DNA of 34,508 nucleotides from an uncultured Erysipelotrichaceae bacterium (GCA_902780585.1 CACZGA010000027.1:1-34508), one strand, 5' to 3'; counted from the stretch's first letter, positions 1 to 9,217 are shown. Program-made: numbers and translations. Notes: generated by a model from the sequence alone, not told the origin.

Positions 1-422
1 CTACATCAGATGGTGTGATAGGCAATATACCTATTATACAAGGTGAGACTGAGAAAAACGAAACTGGTGTAGCTGTATCCGCTACTAGTGAAGGCGAAAA
101 TGTTCTTCATGTCCATAGTGATGGGGCAAAAGGTAGAGCCTTACTTGTTACGAATAGTCAAATGGGAAATCTATCTGATCATGGAAAAACTGTTGCTTTG
201 CCATTTTCAACTTCCACAGGAGCAGTTAATAATGAGACTGCAAGCCAGACTAGTGGGAAAATGCCTAGTGTAGAAGAATTGACTGCACAAGCTGTTGCAC
301 TTAATAAGGCTGGTAATTCAGAGGAAGCTAAAAAAATAATGGATGCAGTACATGAATTATTGGAAGGTAATGCACAACCAGAAGCTGGGAAACAAAAAGT
401 GCTTGTAAATACAGCTGCTTAG
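1..422 (+). CDS. Hypothetical protein, 5' end outside window
   Basis: The frame is open from the left edge, and the first in-frame GTG (15) has no ribosome binding site before it, so the gene almost certainly begins upstream. The visible 140 residues are hydrophilic, rich in Ser, Thr, Ala, Glu and Asn, and have no Cys or membrane segment. A short amphipathic helical stretch (around PSVEELTAQAVALNKAGNSE) lies near the C-terminus. No family is recognised. The next gene begins 10 bases after the stop, with its ribosome binding site right behind the stop codon, so the two are probably co-transcribed. The Asn/Thr-rich beginning could belong to a low-complexity cytoplasmic or surface protein; the sequence does not decide. 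Confidence 0.7.
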   Translation, partial: TSDGVIGNIPIIQGETEKNETGVAVSATSEGENVLHVHSDGAKGRALLVTNSQMGNLSDHGKTVALPFSTSTGAVNNETASQTSGKMPSVEELTAQAVALNKAGNSEEAKKIMDAVHELLEGNAQPEAGKQKVLVNTAA

Positions 423-431
423 GGGGATAAT

Positions 432-965
432 ATGGAAACTAGTTTAATGGGAAAAGATATGACTAGAGATGATTATCAAGATTATATTGATAAGATTGTT
501 AATATCTTTAGAATATCTGATAGTTATAGTTCTATCTTATTTGATCTTAAAATAAATAATTATCAAGCTTTGGCGAAGATGTCTATTATTAATAGAGAAG
601 GTCAAAAGGAAGAATTTCATGATACTTTGTTAGAATGTAATCAAGATTTTTCTTCTTTTTTCTTAATACCTTTAATTCAAAAAATATGTGAGGTAGCAGA
701 AGTAGAGACGAAAGATATTGTTAATCTTTCAGATGATGAGCTTGTTACTTTTAGAATGATAACAAAACATAATGATTTATTTACAGTTGATGGATTAAGT
801 CCGGATGACGCTAATAGTTTATTATCTTTATCAAAACAAACTAATAATATTGAGAAAGAAGTTATTAGTAATGATAATAGTGGTGTTGGTGGGGTATCTA
901 GCTTTTTACTTTTGATTGGATTAATTACAGTGGCTTTTATTGCTATGATAATGATTATTAGATAA
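432..965 (+). CDS. Hypothetical tail-anchored membrane protein
   Basis: A 177-residue protein whose start is set by GGGGGA at 422-427. Residues 1-150 are soluble, acidic and mainly predicted helical. Residues about 155-176 form one hydrophobic segment that ends the protein with only one Arg after it, which is the arrangement of a C-terminal tail anchor with the bulk in the cytoplasm. There is no signal peptide and no recognised domain. It sits between an unknown gene and a membrane metallopeptidase in the same direction with short gaps, so an operon is likely. Function unknown. Confidence 0.75.
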   Translation: METSLMGKDMTRDDYQDYIDKIVNIFRISDSYSSILFDLKINNYQALAKMSIINREGQKEEFHDTLLECNQDFSSFFLIPLIQKICEVAEVETKDIVNLSDDELVTFRMITKHNDLFTVDGLSPDDANSLLSLSKQTNNIEKEVISNDNSGVGGVSSFLLLIGLITVAFIAMIMIIR

Positions 966-992
966 TTTGATAGTTGAAAGGAGATGTTCGTT

Positions 993-1943
993 ATGCATAA
1001 GAGAAAAGTTACTTTTTATGCAAACATTCTTATCGTACTTTCAACTATTTTTATTTTTGCAGGAATTTTTTTAGAATTTTCTTCTTATAATAATGTTTAT
1101 TTAGTAAATGAAATAGATATTGATGAAGAAGAGCCGGTTATTTCTATTACACCAGTTGATGGAAGTGAGATTATTACAGATAGTAGTATTACTATAGATA
1201 ATTCAGATAATTTGGATACTTCTATTCAGTCTAAATCTGTTGGTACTATTGAAGAAGTAATAGATAGTAATGATAAACTTAGAAAAGAAATAGAGAAAGA
1301 TTATAATATTAAGATATATTATGGGGAAGAGACTTCTAATTATACAGTTCAAGATATAACTACTTATCCAATTAATGATAAAGATGTTATTACTAATCAA
1401 TTAAATAGACTTAAAAATACACTTGCTTTGTATCCTAAAGAGTTATTCCTTGAAATTAAAAATGGTGGGATACCTTTATCTATTTATTTAATTAATAATT
1501 ATTCTGAAAATAGTGTAACAGGTGTTACTGATTCTAGTTATAATTACGCAATTATTTCTATTGCGGCAGTTTATCCATTAGAAGAATCTTTTTACCATGA
1601 ATCATATCATTATATTGAAAGATATATGTTTAAAGTAGGAGCAAGGTTTAGCAGTTGGGGAGCTCTTAATCCAGAAGGATTTTCATATGGTTCTATTTAT
1701 AATAAGTATTCATATGTTAATACATTTTTAGATACGGCACCTTTTGTTAATAATTATTCTCAAACATCAGATGCTGAGGATAGAGCTTCTACATTTGAAT
1801 ATATGATGGCTTCTAGTAAAGCTAGTTGCTTAAATAATGGGACAACTGTATGGCAAAAGGCTACTTATATATCACGTACAATAGAAGCTTCATTAGATAG
1901 TGTAAGACCAGATACTTTAGAGTATTGGGAAAGATATTTGTAA
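993..1943 (+). CDS. Membrane-anchored HExxH (gluzincin-like) metallopeptidase, putative
   Basis: The ATG at 993 is chosen over the in-frame ATG at 984 because the strong site AAAGGAG (977-983) abuts 984 but lies 9 bases before 993. Of 316 residues, 9-31 form an N-terminal signal anchor, followed by an acidic, low-complexity stalk and a C-terminal domain outside the membrane. That domain holds H202-E203-S-Y-H206, the HExxH zinc site. About 56 residues later, E262-D-R-A in a helix with FE (268-269) is the likely third zinc ligand, as in gluzincins. This spacing resembles the catalytic core of anthrax lethal-factor-like and M48-like zincins, but I cannot name the family. The gene is followed after 12 bases by a Nudix gene. 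Substrate unknown; a wall- or envelope-facing protease is an inference. Confidence 0.7.
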   Translation: MHKRKVTFYANILIVLSTIFIFAGIFLEFSSYNNVYLVNEIDIDEEEPVISITPVDGSEIITDSSITIDNSDNLDTSIQSKSVGTIEEVIDSNDKLRKEIEKDYNIKIYYGEETSNYTVQDITTYPINDKDVITNQLNRLKNTLALYPKELFLEIKNGGIPLSIYLINNYSENSVTGVTDSSYNYAIISIAAVYPLEESFYHESYHYIERYMFKVGARFSSWGALNPEGFSYGSIYNKYSYVNTFLDTAPFVNNYSQTSDAEDRASTFEYMMASSKASCLNNGTTVWQKATYISRTIEASLDSVRPDTLEYWERYL

Positions 1944-1955
1944 AGGAAGTATAAA

Positions 1956-2474
1956 ATGAAAGAAATAGTTATTAATGATTACCAATTAAAAGATGAAGAT
2001 ATTTCTGAGAAAGTTGTAAGAGTAAAAGCTTTAATTATAAATTCTCAAGGAAAAATAATTCTTGCTCATAATAATAATACTTATCAACTTCCGGGTGGCC
2101 ATTTGGAAGAAAATGAAACAACAGATCAATGTATTATTAGAGAAATAAAAGAAGAAACGGGGATTTCTTTAGAGGTTAAGGAAGGACCTTTTTTATGTAT
2201 TACTACTTATGATAATAATTATTTTAATTCTGGTAGAAAAGTATTAAATATCATTTATTATTATCGCTTTTTTACTGATGAGGTTCCTAATTTTGAAGAA
2301 ACTCATTATGATTCTTTAGAATTAGAGTCTGATTTTAATCTCTTTTATCTTAATTTTGATGGGTTTGAGTCTTTTTTACAGAAACATATGTCTTCTGGAG
2401 AAATAGATCCTAAAATAGGTAGAGAGATGCTACATGTTATGGATGAGTATCATAAAATGTTTCCTAATGAATAA
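1956..2474 (+). CDS. Nudix hydrolase
   Basis: A 172-residue cytoplasmic protein with a complete Nudix box at residues 48-70: G48, E54, then REIKEETGI (62-70), matching Gx5Ex7REUxEExGU. The E66/E67 pair binds the divalent metal. Nudix enzymes cleave nucleoside diphosphates linked to another group; the substrate (oxidised nucleotide, ADP-ribose or sugar nucleotide) cannot be told from sequence. The start follows AAAGGAAG. It is the last gene of the left-hand run and ends directly at an intrinsic terminator. Confidence 0.9.
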   Translation: MKEIVINDYQLKDEDISEKVVRVKALIINSQGKIILAHNNNTYQLPGGHLEENETTDQCIIREIKEETGISLEVKEGPFLCITTYDNNYFNSGRKVLNIIYYYRFFTDEVPNFEETHYDSLELESDFNLFYLNFDGFESFLQKHMSSGEIDPKIGREMLHVMDEYHKMFPNE

Positions 2475-2505
2475 AAACTCAATTTTAGTAAATTGAGTTT
2501 TTTGT
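2474..2505 (+). terminator. Rho-independent terminator after the Nudix gene
   Basis: An 11-bp stem, AAAACTCAATT (2474-2484) with AATTGAGTTTT (2491-2501), around a 6-base loop and running into T residues. It begins at the stop codon. Confidence 0.85.
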
Positions 2506-2516
2506 TTGTTCTGATA

Positions 2517-2545
2517 TTGTTTTATATTTGTTTTTCCTGTATAAT
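2517..2545 (+). promoter_or_regulatory. Promoter of tig
   Basis: TTGTTT (2517-2522), a 17-base spacer, then TATAAT (2540-2545). The expected start of transcription is about 15 bases before the ribosome binding site GGAGGGA. Confidence 0.7.
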
Positions 2546-2566
2546 ATTAGACGTTGGAGGGATATT

Positions 2567-3832
2567 ATGGCAAAGAAAGAAAATAAAAATATACATGAAG
2601 TATCTATAAAAATAGAAGGAAAAGAATGGGAAGCTGCTGTTGATAAGGCTTTTAAGGTTAAACAAAAGACTGCTAAAGTAGATGGTTTTCGTAAAGGTAA
2701 AGTGCCTAGAAATGTTTATGAAAATAAGTTTGGTAAAGAATCTTTATATTTTGAAGCAGCAAATAGTTTAGTACCTGTAGCTTATGATAAGATGATGGCT
2801 GAGTCTAAGTTAGAACCTGTTGCTAGACCTAGTGTTGATATTAAAGATATTAGTGATAAAGGTGTAGAATTTAATTTTAAAGTTATTACAAAACCAGAAG
2901 TTACTGTTAAAAAATATAAGGGATTAAATATTAAACCTGATAAAGTAGAAGTTACTGAAGAAGAGATTAATCATGAACTTGGTCATTTATTAGAAAGATA
3001 TACAGAGTTAGTGGTTAAAGACGGAGCTGTTGAAAATGGTGATGTAGCAATTATTGATTTTGAAGGATTTAAAGATGGAGTTGCTTTTGAAGGTGGAAAA
3101 GGAGAAAACTATTCTTTAGAGATTGGTTCTGGTTCATTTATACCTGGCTTTGAAGAAGGCGTTATTGGTATGAAAGTAGGAGATGAAAAAGATTTAGATC
3201 TTACTTTCCCTGAAGATTATGGTGTAGAAGATTTAGCTGGAGCTAAAGTAGTATTTAAAGTTAAGGTTAATGAAATTAAACAAAAACAAACTCGTGAATT
3301 AGATAAAGATTTCTTTGATGATTTAGGAATGGAAGGAATTGATACTGAGGAAAAATTAAAAGATGAAATTAAAGCTTCTATTCAAGCTCAAAAAGAAATG
3401 GATGCTGAAAATGCTTATATTGATAAAATTTTAGAAGAAGTTTCTAAAAATGTTGAAGTAGAAATTCCTGAAGAAATGGTAGAAGATGAAATTGATCATT
3501 TAATGGAACATTTTGAGCAACAAATTAAAATGCAAGGATTGTCATTAGATTTATATTATCAATTTACTGGTTCTGATGAGAAAGCTTTGAGAAGTCAAAT
3601 GGAAAAAGAAGCTTACAAGAATGTATTATATAGATTCATGCTTGAAGAAGTTGGTATTTTAGAAAAAGTTGAAGTTACTTTAGAAGAAGCTGAGAAAGAA
3701 GCTGAGAGTTTAGCTGAAAAGTATCAAATGAAAAAAGAGGATTTCTTAGAGAAAATGGGTGGATTAGATTTAATTCAATATGATTTAAAAATGCACAAGA
3801 CAATTGATTTATTAAAAGAATTAAATAAATAG
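2567..3832 (+). CDS. tig: Trigger factor (ribosome-associated chaperone, prolyl isomerase)
   Basis: Trigger factor binds L23 at the ribosomal exit tunnel and shelters nascent chains. The start at 2567 is set by GGAGGG (2557-2562); the earlier in-frame codon lies within the promoter. The 421 residues are close to the normal length of about 430. The ribosome-binding loop GFRKGKVP (40-47) is intact. The FKBP-type isomerase domain follows (about 150-245, with DFEGF, SGSFIPGFEEG and GAKVVFKVKVNEI), then the helical C-terminal substrate cradle. It is a single-gene unit with its own promoter and terminator, and Lon is the next gene. Acidic composition and codon use match its neighbours. Confidence 0.97.
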   Translation: MAKKENKNIHEVSIKIEGKEWEAAVDKAFKVKQKTAKVDGFRKGKVPRNVYENKFGKESLYFEAANSLVPVAYDKMMAESKLEPVARPSVDIKDISDKGVEFNFKVITKPEVTVKKYKGLNIKPDKVEVTEEEINHELGHLLERYTELVVKDGAVENGDVAIIDFEGFKDGVAFEGGKGENYSLEIGSGSFIPGFEEGVIGMKVGDEKDLDLTFPEDYGVEDLAGAKVVFKVKVNEIKQKQTRELDKDFFDDLGMEGIDTEEKLKDEIKASIQAQKEMDAENAYIDKILEEVSKNVEVEIPEEMVEDEIDHLMEHFEQQIKMQGLSLDLYYQFTGSDEKALRSQMEKEAYKNVLYRFMLEEVGILEKVEVTLEEAEKEAESLAEKYQMKKEDFLEKMGGLDLIQYDLKMHKTIDLLKELNK

Positions 3833-3854
3833 GAAGTTTTTCTTCCTTTTTTTT
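3831..3854 (+). terminator. Terminator after tig
   Basis: A short stem, AGGAAG (3831-3836) with CTTCCT (3842-3847), around a T5 loop, followed by a run of eight or more T. Confidence 0.8.
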
Positions 3855-3889
3855 GTTTTAATATTATTCATATGTAGTTAGGATTGATA

Positions 3890-3985
3890 TTGTTTATATG
3901 AAACAGCCATTTATAATTAATACTTGTTAAGTAGTGTTATAAAGAAATTTTATAGTATTTTATTTACTATAAAATTTTTTGTTTT
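3890..3985 (+). other. Promoter-like box followed by an AT-rich hairpin and T-tract, upstream of lon
   Basis: TTGTTT (3890-3895), 16 bases, TATAAT (3912-3917). About 28 bases later is a perfect 13-bp inverted repeat, AAATTTTATAGTA (3945-3957) with TACTATAAAATTT (3965-3977), a 7-base loop and a following T-rich run. It could be a short transcript with its own terminator, an attenuator in a long lon leader, or an operator. The stem is almost all A-T, so hairpin strength is modest. Confidence 0.4.
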
Positions 3986-3988
3986 TGG

Positions 3989-4016
3989 TTGAAAAAAAAT
4001 AGAATTAATTTATAAT
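3989..4016 (+). promoter_or_regulatory. Proximal promoter of lon
   Basis: TTGAAA (3989-3994), 16-base spacer, TATAAT (4011-4016). It lies just downstream of the inverted repeat at 3945-3977. No CIRCE or CtsR-type heat-shock operator was seen. Confidence 0.65.
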
Positions 4017-4052
4017 AGAGAACAGTATTTTAATTATTTGGGAGGTGTTACA

Positions 4053-6365
4053 ATGAACGATAAATTAATTGTTTTAATTATTAATGATATGGTAATATTT
4101 CCTAATAATGAAGTAAGAATAGAATATGATAATACTTATGATAAAGCTATGATTGATATTGTTGATAAAATTGATGATAGTATGATGCTTATTGTTAATC
4201 CTATTGATGATAGTGGGGTTTCAGTTACTTCTTTTCCTAAGTATGGGGTACTTGGACGTTTAAAATTAAAAATGAATGTACCAAATGGGAAAACACGTAT
4301 TGTTATTGAGGGAATTGAAAGAGTTAATATTTCTTCTTTTGAAGAAGATGGAAAATTTTTTAGAGCTAGTTATGAACAAATAATAATACCTGAAAGTTCA
4401 GATGATAAGGATTATTTTTCTATTCTGGTTAAAAGTTTAGAAAATTATATTAGTAAAGTTCCTTATATGGGTAATGCTATTATGAGTCAATTAAGTGGGG
4501 TTCATACTTTGGATGAATTATGTGATTTAATTGTTAGTTTTTTACCTGTAGGATATGAGGAAAAGAAAAAGTATATTACAACTATATCTCCTATTAAAAG
4601 AGCAAAGTATTTAATGGAAGATATGAATAGAGACTTAAAATTCGTAGAGTTAGAGCAAAAAATAGAATCTGAAGTTGAAAAAGAATTAAATGATAGTCAA
4701 AAAGAATATTTCTTACGTGAAAAAATAAAATTAATGCAGAAAGAACTTGGAGAAGGTAATAATAAAGATAATGAAGTAGAAAGATTATCTAAGAAGATTT
4801 CTAAGTTAAAATGTAGTGCTAAAATAAGAGAGAAAATTAAAAGAGAACTTGATCGTTATGATAGTTTAAATAGTAATTCTCCAGAACTTGGTATGGTACG
4901 TGAGTATTTAGATTGGATGATATGTTTACCTTGGAATCATTATACGAAAGATACAGATGATTTAGTTAAAGTAAAACATATTTTGGATTCATCGCATTAT
5001 GCTTTAGAAGAAGTAAAAGATCGTATACTAGAGTATTTAGCTGTTAAACAAAATACTAATAATTTACGTAGTCCTATATTATGTTTAGTAGGACCTCCTG
5101 GTGTTGGTAAAACTTCTTTGGCACTAAGTATTGCGAAAAGTTTAAATCGTAGTACGGCTAAGATTAGTGTAGGTGGTATTAATGATGAAGCTGAAATTGT
5201 AGGACATCGTAGGACTTATATAGGTGCTAATCCAGGTAGAATTATTCAAGGCATAAGAAAAGCCGGAACACAGAATCCAGTCTTTATTATTGATGAAATT
5301 GATAAGATGACTAAAGATTACAAGGGTGATCCGGCTAGTAGTTTACTTGAAGTATTAGATCCCGAACAAAATAGTAAGTTTTCTGATCATTATATTGAAG
5401 AAGAATTTGATTTATCAAAAGTAATGTTTATTGCGACTGCGAATTATGTAGAACAAATTCCATATGAATTAAGAGATAGATTAGAAATAATTAATATTTC
5501 TAGTTATACAGAATATGAAAAAGTAGATATTGCTAAGAATCATTTAATACCTAAGCAATTAGAAGAACATGGACTTACTAGCTTACAAGTTCAGTTTGAA
5601 GATGAAGCTATTTTAACAATAATTCGTCACTATACAAAAGAAGCAGGTGTACGTGAGTTAGAGCGTTCTATTGCGACTGTATTAAGAAAGATTGTTAAAA
5701 AATTATTACTTAGTCGTGATATTGCTTTCTATTTTGTAGATAATGCTATGATAGAAGAATTATTAGGTAAGAAAAAGTATTTCTATTTAGATAATATTGA
5801 TGAAAATGAAATTGGTGTTGTTAATGGGATGGCATATACAGTATTTGGTGGGGATATTTTACCAATTGAAGCTACTTTATTTAAAGGAAAAGGAGAATTA
5901 ATTTTAACTGGTTCTTTAGGGGAAGTAATGCAAGAGTCTTGTCATATTGCTTTGGACTATATTAAGTCTAATATGGATGTATTTGATATTAATAGAGATG
6001 TTCTTGAAAATAATGATATACATATTCATGTGCCTGAAGGGGCAGTTAATAAAGATGGTCCTTCGGCAGGAGTTACTATTACAACTGCACTTATTAGTTT
6101 GTTTAGAAGACAAATTGTGGATAAAAAGATCGCTATGACAGGAGAGATTACTTTAAGAGGAAGAGTATTAGGAATTGGCGGTTTAAAAGAAAAGGTAATT
6201 GGTGCTCATAGAGCAGGAGTTAGAAAAGTATTTATACCAGTGGAAAATGAAAAAGACTTAGATGAAATTCCGGAAGATATTAAAAAAGATATTACTTTTA
6301 TAAGTGTTCGCAATTATGATGATATTTATAATTCTTTATTTAAAAATAGTAAAAAAGGAGATTAG
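4053..6365 (+). CDS. lon: ATP-dependent Lon protease
   Basis: Lon unfolds and degrades misfolded and regulatory proteins as a cytoplasmic hexamer. ATG 4053 is chosen because GGGAGGTG precedes it; the upstream in-frame GTG lies before that site. Of 770 residues, about 1-200 form the N-terminal substrate domain, followed by coiled coil. The AAA+ module has Walker A GPPGVGKT (347-354) and Walker B VFIIDEIDK. The C-terminal protease domain has the Ser-Lys dyad: S671 in DGPSAG and K714 in GLKEKV, the same 43-residue spacing as E. coli Lon. It is complete, monocistronic, and follows trigger factor, so the two form a proteostasis neighbourhood. The stop codon lies inside the terminator loop. Confidence 0.97.
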   Translation: MNDKLIVLIINDMVIFPNNEVRIEYDNTYDKAMIDIVDKIDDSMMLIVNPIDDSGVSVTSFPKYGVLGRLKLKMNVPNGKTRIVIEGIERVNISSFEEDGKFFRASYEQIIIPESSDDKDYFSILVKSLENYISKVPYMGNAIMSQLSGVHTLDELCDLIVSFLPVGYEEKKKYITTISPIKRAKYLMEDMNRDLKFVELEQKIESEVEKELNDSQKEYFLREKIKLMQKELGEGNNKDNEVERLSKKISKLKCSAKIREKIKRELDRYDSLNSNSPELGMVREYLDWMICLPWNHYTKDTDDLVKVKHILDSSHYALEEVKDRILEYLAVKQNTNNLRSPILCLVGPPGVGKTSLALSIAKSLNRSTAKISVGGINDEAEIVGHRRTYIGANPGRIIQGIRKAGTQNPVFIIDEIDKMTKDYKGDPASSLLEVLDPEQNSKFSDHYIEEEFDLSKVMFIATANYVEQIPYELRDRLEIINISSYTEYEKVDIAKNHLIPKQLEEHGLTSLQVQFEDEAILTIIRHYTKEAGVRELERSIATVLRKIVKKLLLSRDIAFYFVDNAMIEELLGKKKYFYLDNIDENEIGVVNGMAYTVFGGDILPIEATLFKGKGELILTGSLGEVMQESCHIALDYIKSNMDVFDINRDVLENNDIHIHVPEGAVNKDGPSAGVTITTALISLFRRQIVDKKIAMTGEITLRGRVLGIGGLKEKVIGAHRAGVRKVFIPVENEKDLDEIPEDIKKDITFISVRNYDDIYNSLFKNSKKGD

Positions 6366-6377
6366 TATCTCCTTTTG
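6353..6377 (+). terminator. Terminator overlapping the end of lon
   Basis: A 10-bp perfect stem, AAAAGGAGAT (6353-6362) with ATCTCCTTTT (6367-6376). The TAG stop is in the TAGT loop. The T-tract is only the stem's own four T residues, so some read-through is possible. Confidence 0.7.
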
Positions 6378-6406
6378 TTGATAAAAAAATATTTGATTGA
6401 TATAAT
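6378..6406 (+). promoter_or_regulatory. Promoter of the rubrerythrin gene
   Basis: TTGATA (6378-6383), 17-base spacer, TATAAT (6401-6406). It is one of the best consensus promoters in the window. No PerR-type operator was recognised. Confidence 0.8.
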
Positions 6407-6436
6407 AAAATAAATTAATTAGAAAAGAGGTTTATT

Positions 6437-6979
6437 ATGGAACTAAAAGGAAGTAAAACAGAACAAAACTTATTAGCTGCTTTTGCAGGGGAATCTCAAG
6501 CTAGAAATAAATATACTTATTTTGCTAGTAAAGCTAAGAAAGATGGTTATGAGCAAATTGCTGCTATATTTGAAGAAACTGCTAATAATGAAAAAGAACA
6601 TGCTAAAATGTGGTTTAAAGAATTACATGGAGGAGAAATCCCTTCTACAGAAGAGAATTTAGAGGCAGCTGCTGATGGTGAAAACTATGAGTGGACTGAT
6701 ATGTATGAAGAATTTGCTAAAGTAGCTGAAGAAGAAGGATTTACAGCAATTGCTAAAAAGTTTAGAGGTGTAGCAGCTATTGAGAAAGAACATGAAGAAA
6801 GATATCGTAAATTACTTGAAAATGTTAAAGGTGATTTAGTATTTAGTAAAGACGGAGATAAAGTTTGGATTTGTCGTAATTGTGGACATGTATGTGTTGG
6901 TAAGAGCGCACCAAAAGTATGCCCTGTATGTGCTCATCCACAATCTTATTTTGAAGTTAAAGCTGATAATTATATGTAA
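6437..6979 (+). CDS. rbr: Rubrerythrin
   Basis: A non-haem diiron peroxidase that reduces hydrogen peroxide in anaerobes, using electrons through its rubredoxin domain. It is 180 residues long. The ferritin-like four-helix bundle has iron ligands in [19 protein letters not shown] and [10 protein letters not shown]. The C-terminal rubredoxin-like knuckle has C146-x2-C149 and C162-x2-C165. Length and domain order are those of classical rubrerythrin. It is monocistronic with a strong promoter and terminator, which suggests high expression. It indicates an oxygen-exposed anaerobe. Confidence 0.97.
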   Translation: MELKGSKTEQNLLAAFAGESQARNKYTYFASKAKKDGYEQIAAIFEETANNEKEHAKMWFKELHGGEIPSTEENLEAAADGENYEWTDMYEEFAKVAEEEGFTAIAKKFRGVAAIEKEHEERYRKLLENVKGDLVFSKDGDKVWICRNCGHVCVGKSAPKVCPVCAHPQSYFEVKADNYM

Positions 6980-6999
6980 AAACTCTTCGGAGTTTTTTT
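6978..6999 (+). terminator. Terminator after rubrerythrin
   Basis: AAAAACTC (6978-6985), a TTCG tetraloop, GAGTTTTT, then more T. The stable UUCG loop makes this a convincing intrinsic terminator. Confidence 0.9.
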
Positions 7000-7005
7000 C
7001 TTTTA

Positions 7006-7014
7006 TGCTATAAT
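7006..7014 (+). promoter_or_regulatory. Extended -10 promoter of the U32 gene
   Basis: TGCTATAAT, with no recognisable -35 at 17 bases because that place is taken by the preceding terminator. Confidence 0.6.
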
Positions 7015-7037
7015 ATGAGTGGTTTTGGGGTGATAAA

Positions 7038-9182
7038 ATGAAAAAACCTGAATTGTTAGTACCAGCTGGTAATATGGAATGTTTATATCAAGCTGTACAA
7101 AATGGGTGTGATGCGGTTTATTTAGCTTGTAAAAACTTTGGGGCTAGGAAGTTTGCGGCTAATTTTACAAATGAAGAAATAGTTGAAGCAATTCGATATT
7201 GTCATTTGTATGGAGTAAGAGTATTTGTAACAATGAATACTTTAGTTAAAAATGATGAAGTAGATGATTTTTTAAAACAAGCTTTATTTTTGTATAAAAC
7301 TGGAGTAGATGCTTTAATTGTTCAAGATTTTGGAATGATATGTCTTCTGCGGGAGAAGTATCCTAATTTGGAAATACATGCTTCTACGCAAGCTAATGTT
7401 TGTTCTAGAGAAGTATGCAAACTATATTATAAATTAGGAGTTAAAAGAGTAGTTTTTGCTAGAGAATTAAATATTGATGAGATTAAGAATATTGATGTTC
7501 CAATTGAAAAAGAAGTATTTATACATGGAGCTTTATGTATTTCTTATTCTGGATGTTGTCTTATGAGTAGTATGTTAGGGGGTAGAAGTGGTAACAGAGG
7601 AGAATGCGCTGGAGTATGTAGAATGCCTTTTTCTTTAATAAAGAAAGATAAAGTTATTAAAAAGAAACAGTATCTTTTAAGTACTAAAGAGTTAAATACT
7701 ATACCTTGTTTTGATGACTTATTAAATAGTAATATTGATAGTTTTAAAATAGAAGGTAGGATGAAAGGACCAATATATGTTGGTTTTATTACTAGACTTT
7801 ATAGAAGATTAATTGATGGAGATGAATTGGATTTATCTGCGGAGTTAGATTCTTTAAGAACTATTTTTAATAGGGAATTTACCGTAGGTCGTTTATTTAG
7901 GGCTAGTGATGAAGAATTAATGAATACTATTTCTCCTAATCATATTGGTTTAAGAATTGGTAGGGTAGTTAAAGTATTAAAAAATAAAGCATGTATTCAA
8001 CTTGATGTAGGCCGTTCTTTACACCAACATGACGCTATTCGGTTTCAAAAGAGTGGAGAGGGTTTTGTTGTTAATTATTTGTATGATGAGGCAATGAAAC
8101 TTACTAATTTAGCTAATAATATATGTTATGTTGAACATACTGATTATTTAGAAAAAGGAGATATTGTTTATAAAACTCAGGATTTTTGTTTACAAAAAGA
8201 ATTCCAAGATATAAATAAGAGAAAAGTTGAGGTTTCTTTTTCAGTAAAAGCTTTTGTAGGTAAAAAATTAGAAATTGAAATTAGTGATGGAGTGCATAGT
8301 ATAATTGAGTATGGTGATATAGTAGAAGAGTCAATTAAAGCACCTCTTACTAAAGAATCTATTTGTAAGCATCTTGGTAAATTAGGGGATAGTTCATTTG
8401 TAGGTACTTTTAATATTAACTGTGATTCTAATATATTTATTCCTATTCAAAAAATAAATGATATTCGTAGAAAACTTGTTCTTAAGTTAATGGATATTCG
8501 TATGAATGATAAAAAAGAAGTAGTGGAAAAAGAAGTGTCTTTTGAATATATAACATATGAATCTAATAATTATTCTAGTGCTTTTGTTAGAACAGAAGAG
8601 CAATATTTAGCTTGTAGAAGATTACTTAAAGGAAGAATTTATACTGATAATCTATTATTATGGAATAATTATGAGAATAAAGATTCTTACCTTTACTTTT
8701 CACCATTAAGATGTTCTTATAAAATTAATAATTATTCACGGATGTTAGAGTCTGATTACAGGACTGATTTTAGTAATAGTATTGGGAATTATACTTTAAA
8801 TGCTACTAATATTTATACGGCATATTACTTACGTAAATTAGGTTTATTATCATTATGTTTATCTGTTGAATTATCAAATGAAGATATTAATCAATTTATT
8901 AATTTATTTAGGGATAAATTTGGTTCTATGGACTTTGAAGTATTAAGCTATGGTAGAGTAGAAAATATGATTATAAAAGGTAATATATTAGGTTTAGATA
9001 GTAATTCTTATGATTACTATCTAGTTGATTCTAGAAGTAGAAAGTTTCCAGTATATTATGATGGAATATTAACTCATGTACTTAATCATGAAATAGTAAG
9101 TAATACTTGTAATTGTGGCAAAAGATATGACTTTTATGATGAGAAAGAGAAAGATATTATTAAGATTGTAAATAATAATTAA
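7038..9182 (+). CDS. U32 family peptidase / RNA C5-hydroxylation enzyme (RlhA/TrhP-like)
   Basis: The family includes RlhA (5-hydroxycytidine in 23S rRNA) and TrhP (tRNA wobble uridine hydroxylation), iron-sulfur proteins long labelled collagenase-like peptidases. The 714 residues begin with KKPELLVPAGN, typical of the family. The U32 signature EVFIHGALCISYSGCCLMS is present at about 159-177. C167, C173/C174, C190 and C194 can supply cluster ligands. After residue about 380 there is a second region like the DUF3656-containing long form. Whether it acts on rRNA or tRNA cannot be told. It is monocistronic, with ribosome binding site GGGGTGAT. A true protease role is less likely given what is known of the family. 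Confidence 0.88.
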   Translation: MKKPELLVPAGNMECLYQAVQNGCDAVYLACKNFGARKFAANFTNEEIVEAIRYCHLYGVRVFVTMNTLVKNDEVDDFLKQALFLYKTGVDALIVQDFGMICLLREKYPNLEIHASTQANVCSREVCKLYYKLGVKRVVFARELNIDEIKNIDVPIEKEVFIHGALCISYSGCCLMSSMLGGRSGNRGECAGVCRMPFSLIKKDKVIKKKQYLLSTKELNTIPCFDDLLNSNIDSFKIEGRMKGPIYVGFITRLYRRLIDGDELDLSAELDSLRTIFNREFTVGRLFRASDEELMNTISPNHIGLRIGRVVKVLKNKACIQLDVGRSLHQHDAIRFQKSGEGFVVNYLYDEAMKLTNLANNICYVEHTDYLEKGDIVYKTQDFCLQKEFQDINKRKVEVSFSVKAFVGKKLEIEISDGVHSIIEYGDIVEESIKAPLTKESICKHLGKLGDSSFVGTFNINCDSNIFIPIQKINDIRRKLVLKLMDIRMNDKKEVVEKEVSFEYITYESNNYSSAFVRTEEQYLACRRLLKGRIYTDNLLLWNNYENKDSYLYFSPLRCSYKINNYSRMLESDYRTDFSNSIGNYTLNATNIYTAYYLRKLGLLSLCLSVELSNEDINQFINLFRDKFGSMDFEVLSYGRVENMIIKGNILGLDSNSYDYYLVDSRSRKFPVYYDGILTHVLNHEIVSNTCNCGKRYDFYDEKEKDIIKIVNNN

Positions 9183-9217
9183 TAATTGAAATATCTGTAT
9201 AAAAATATAAATTAATA

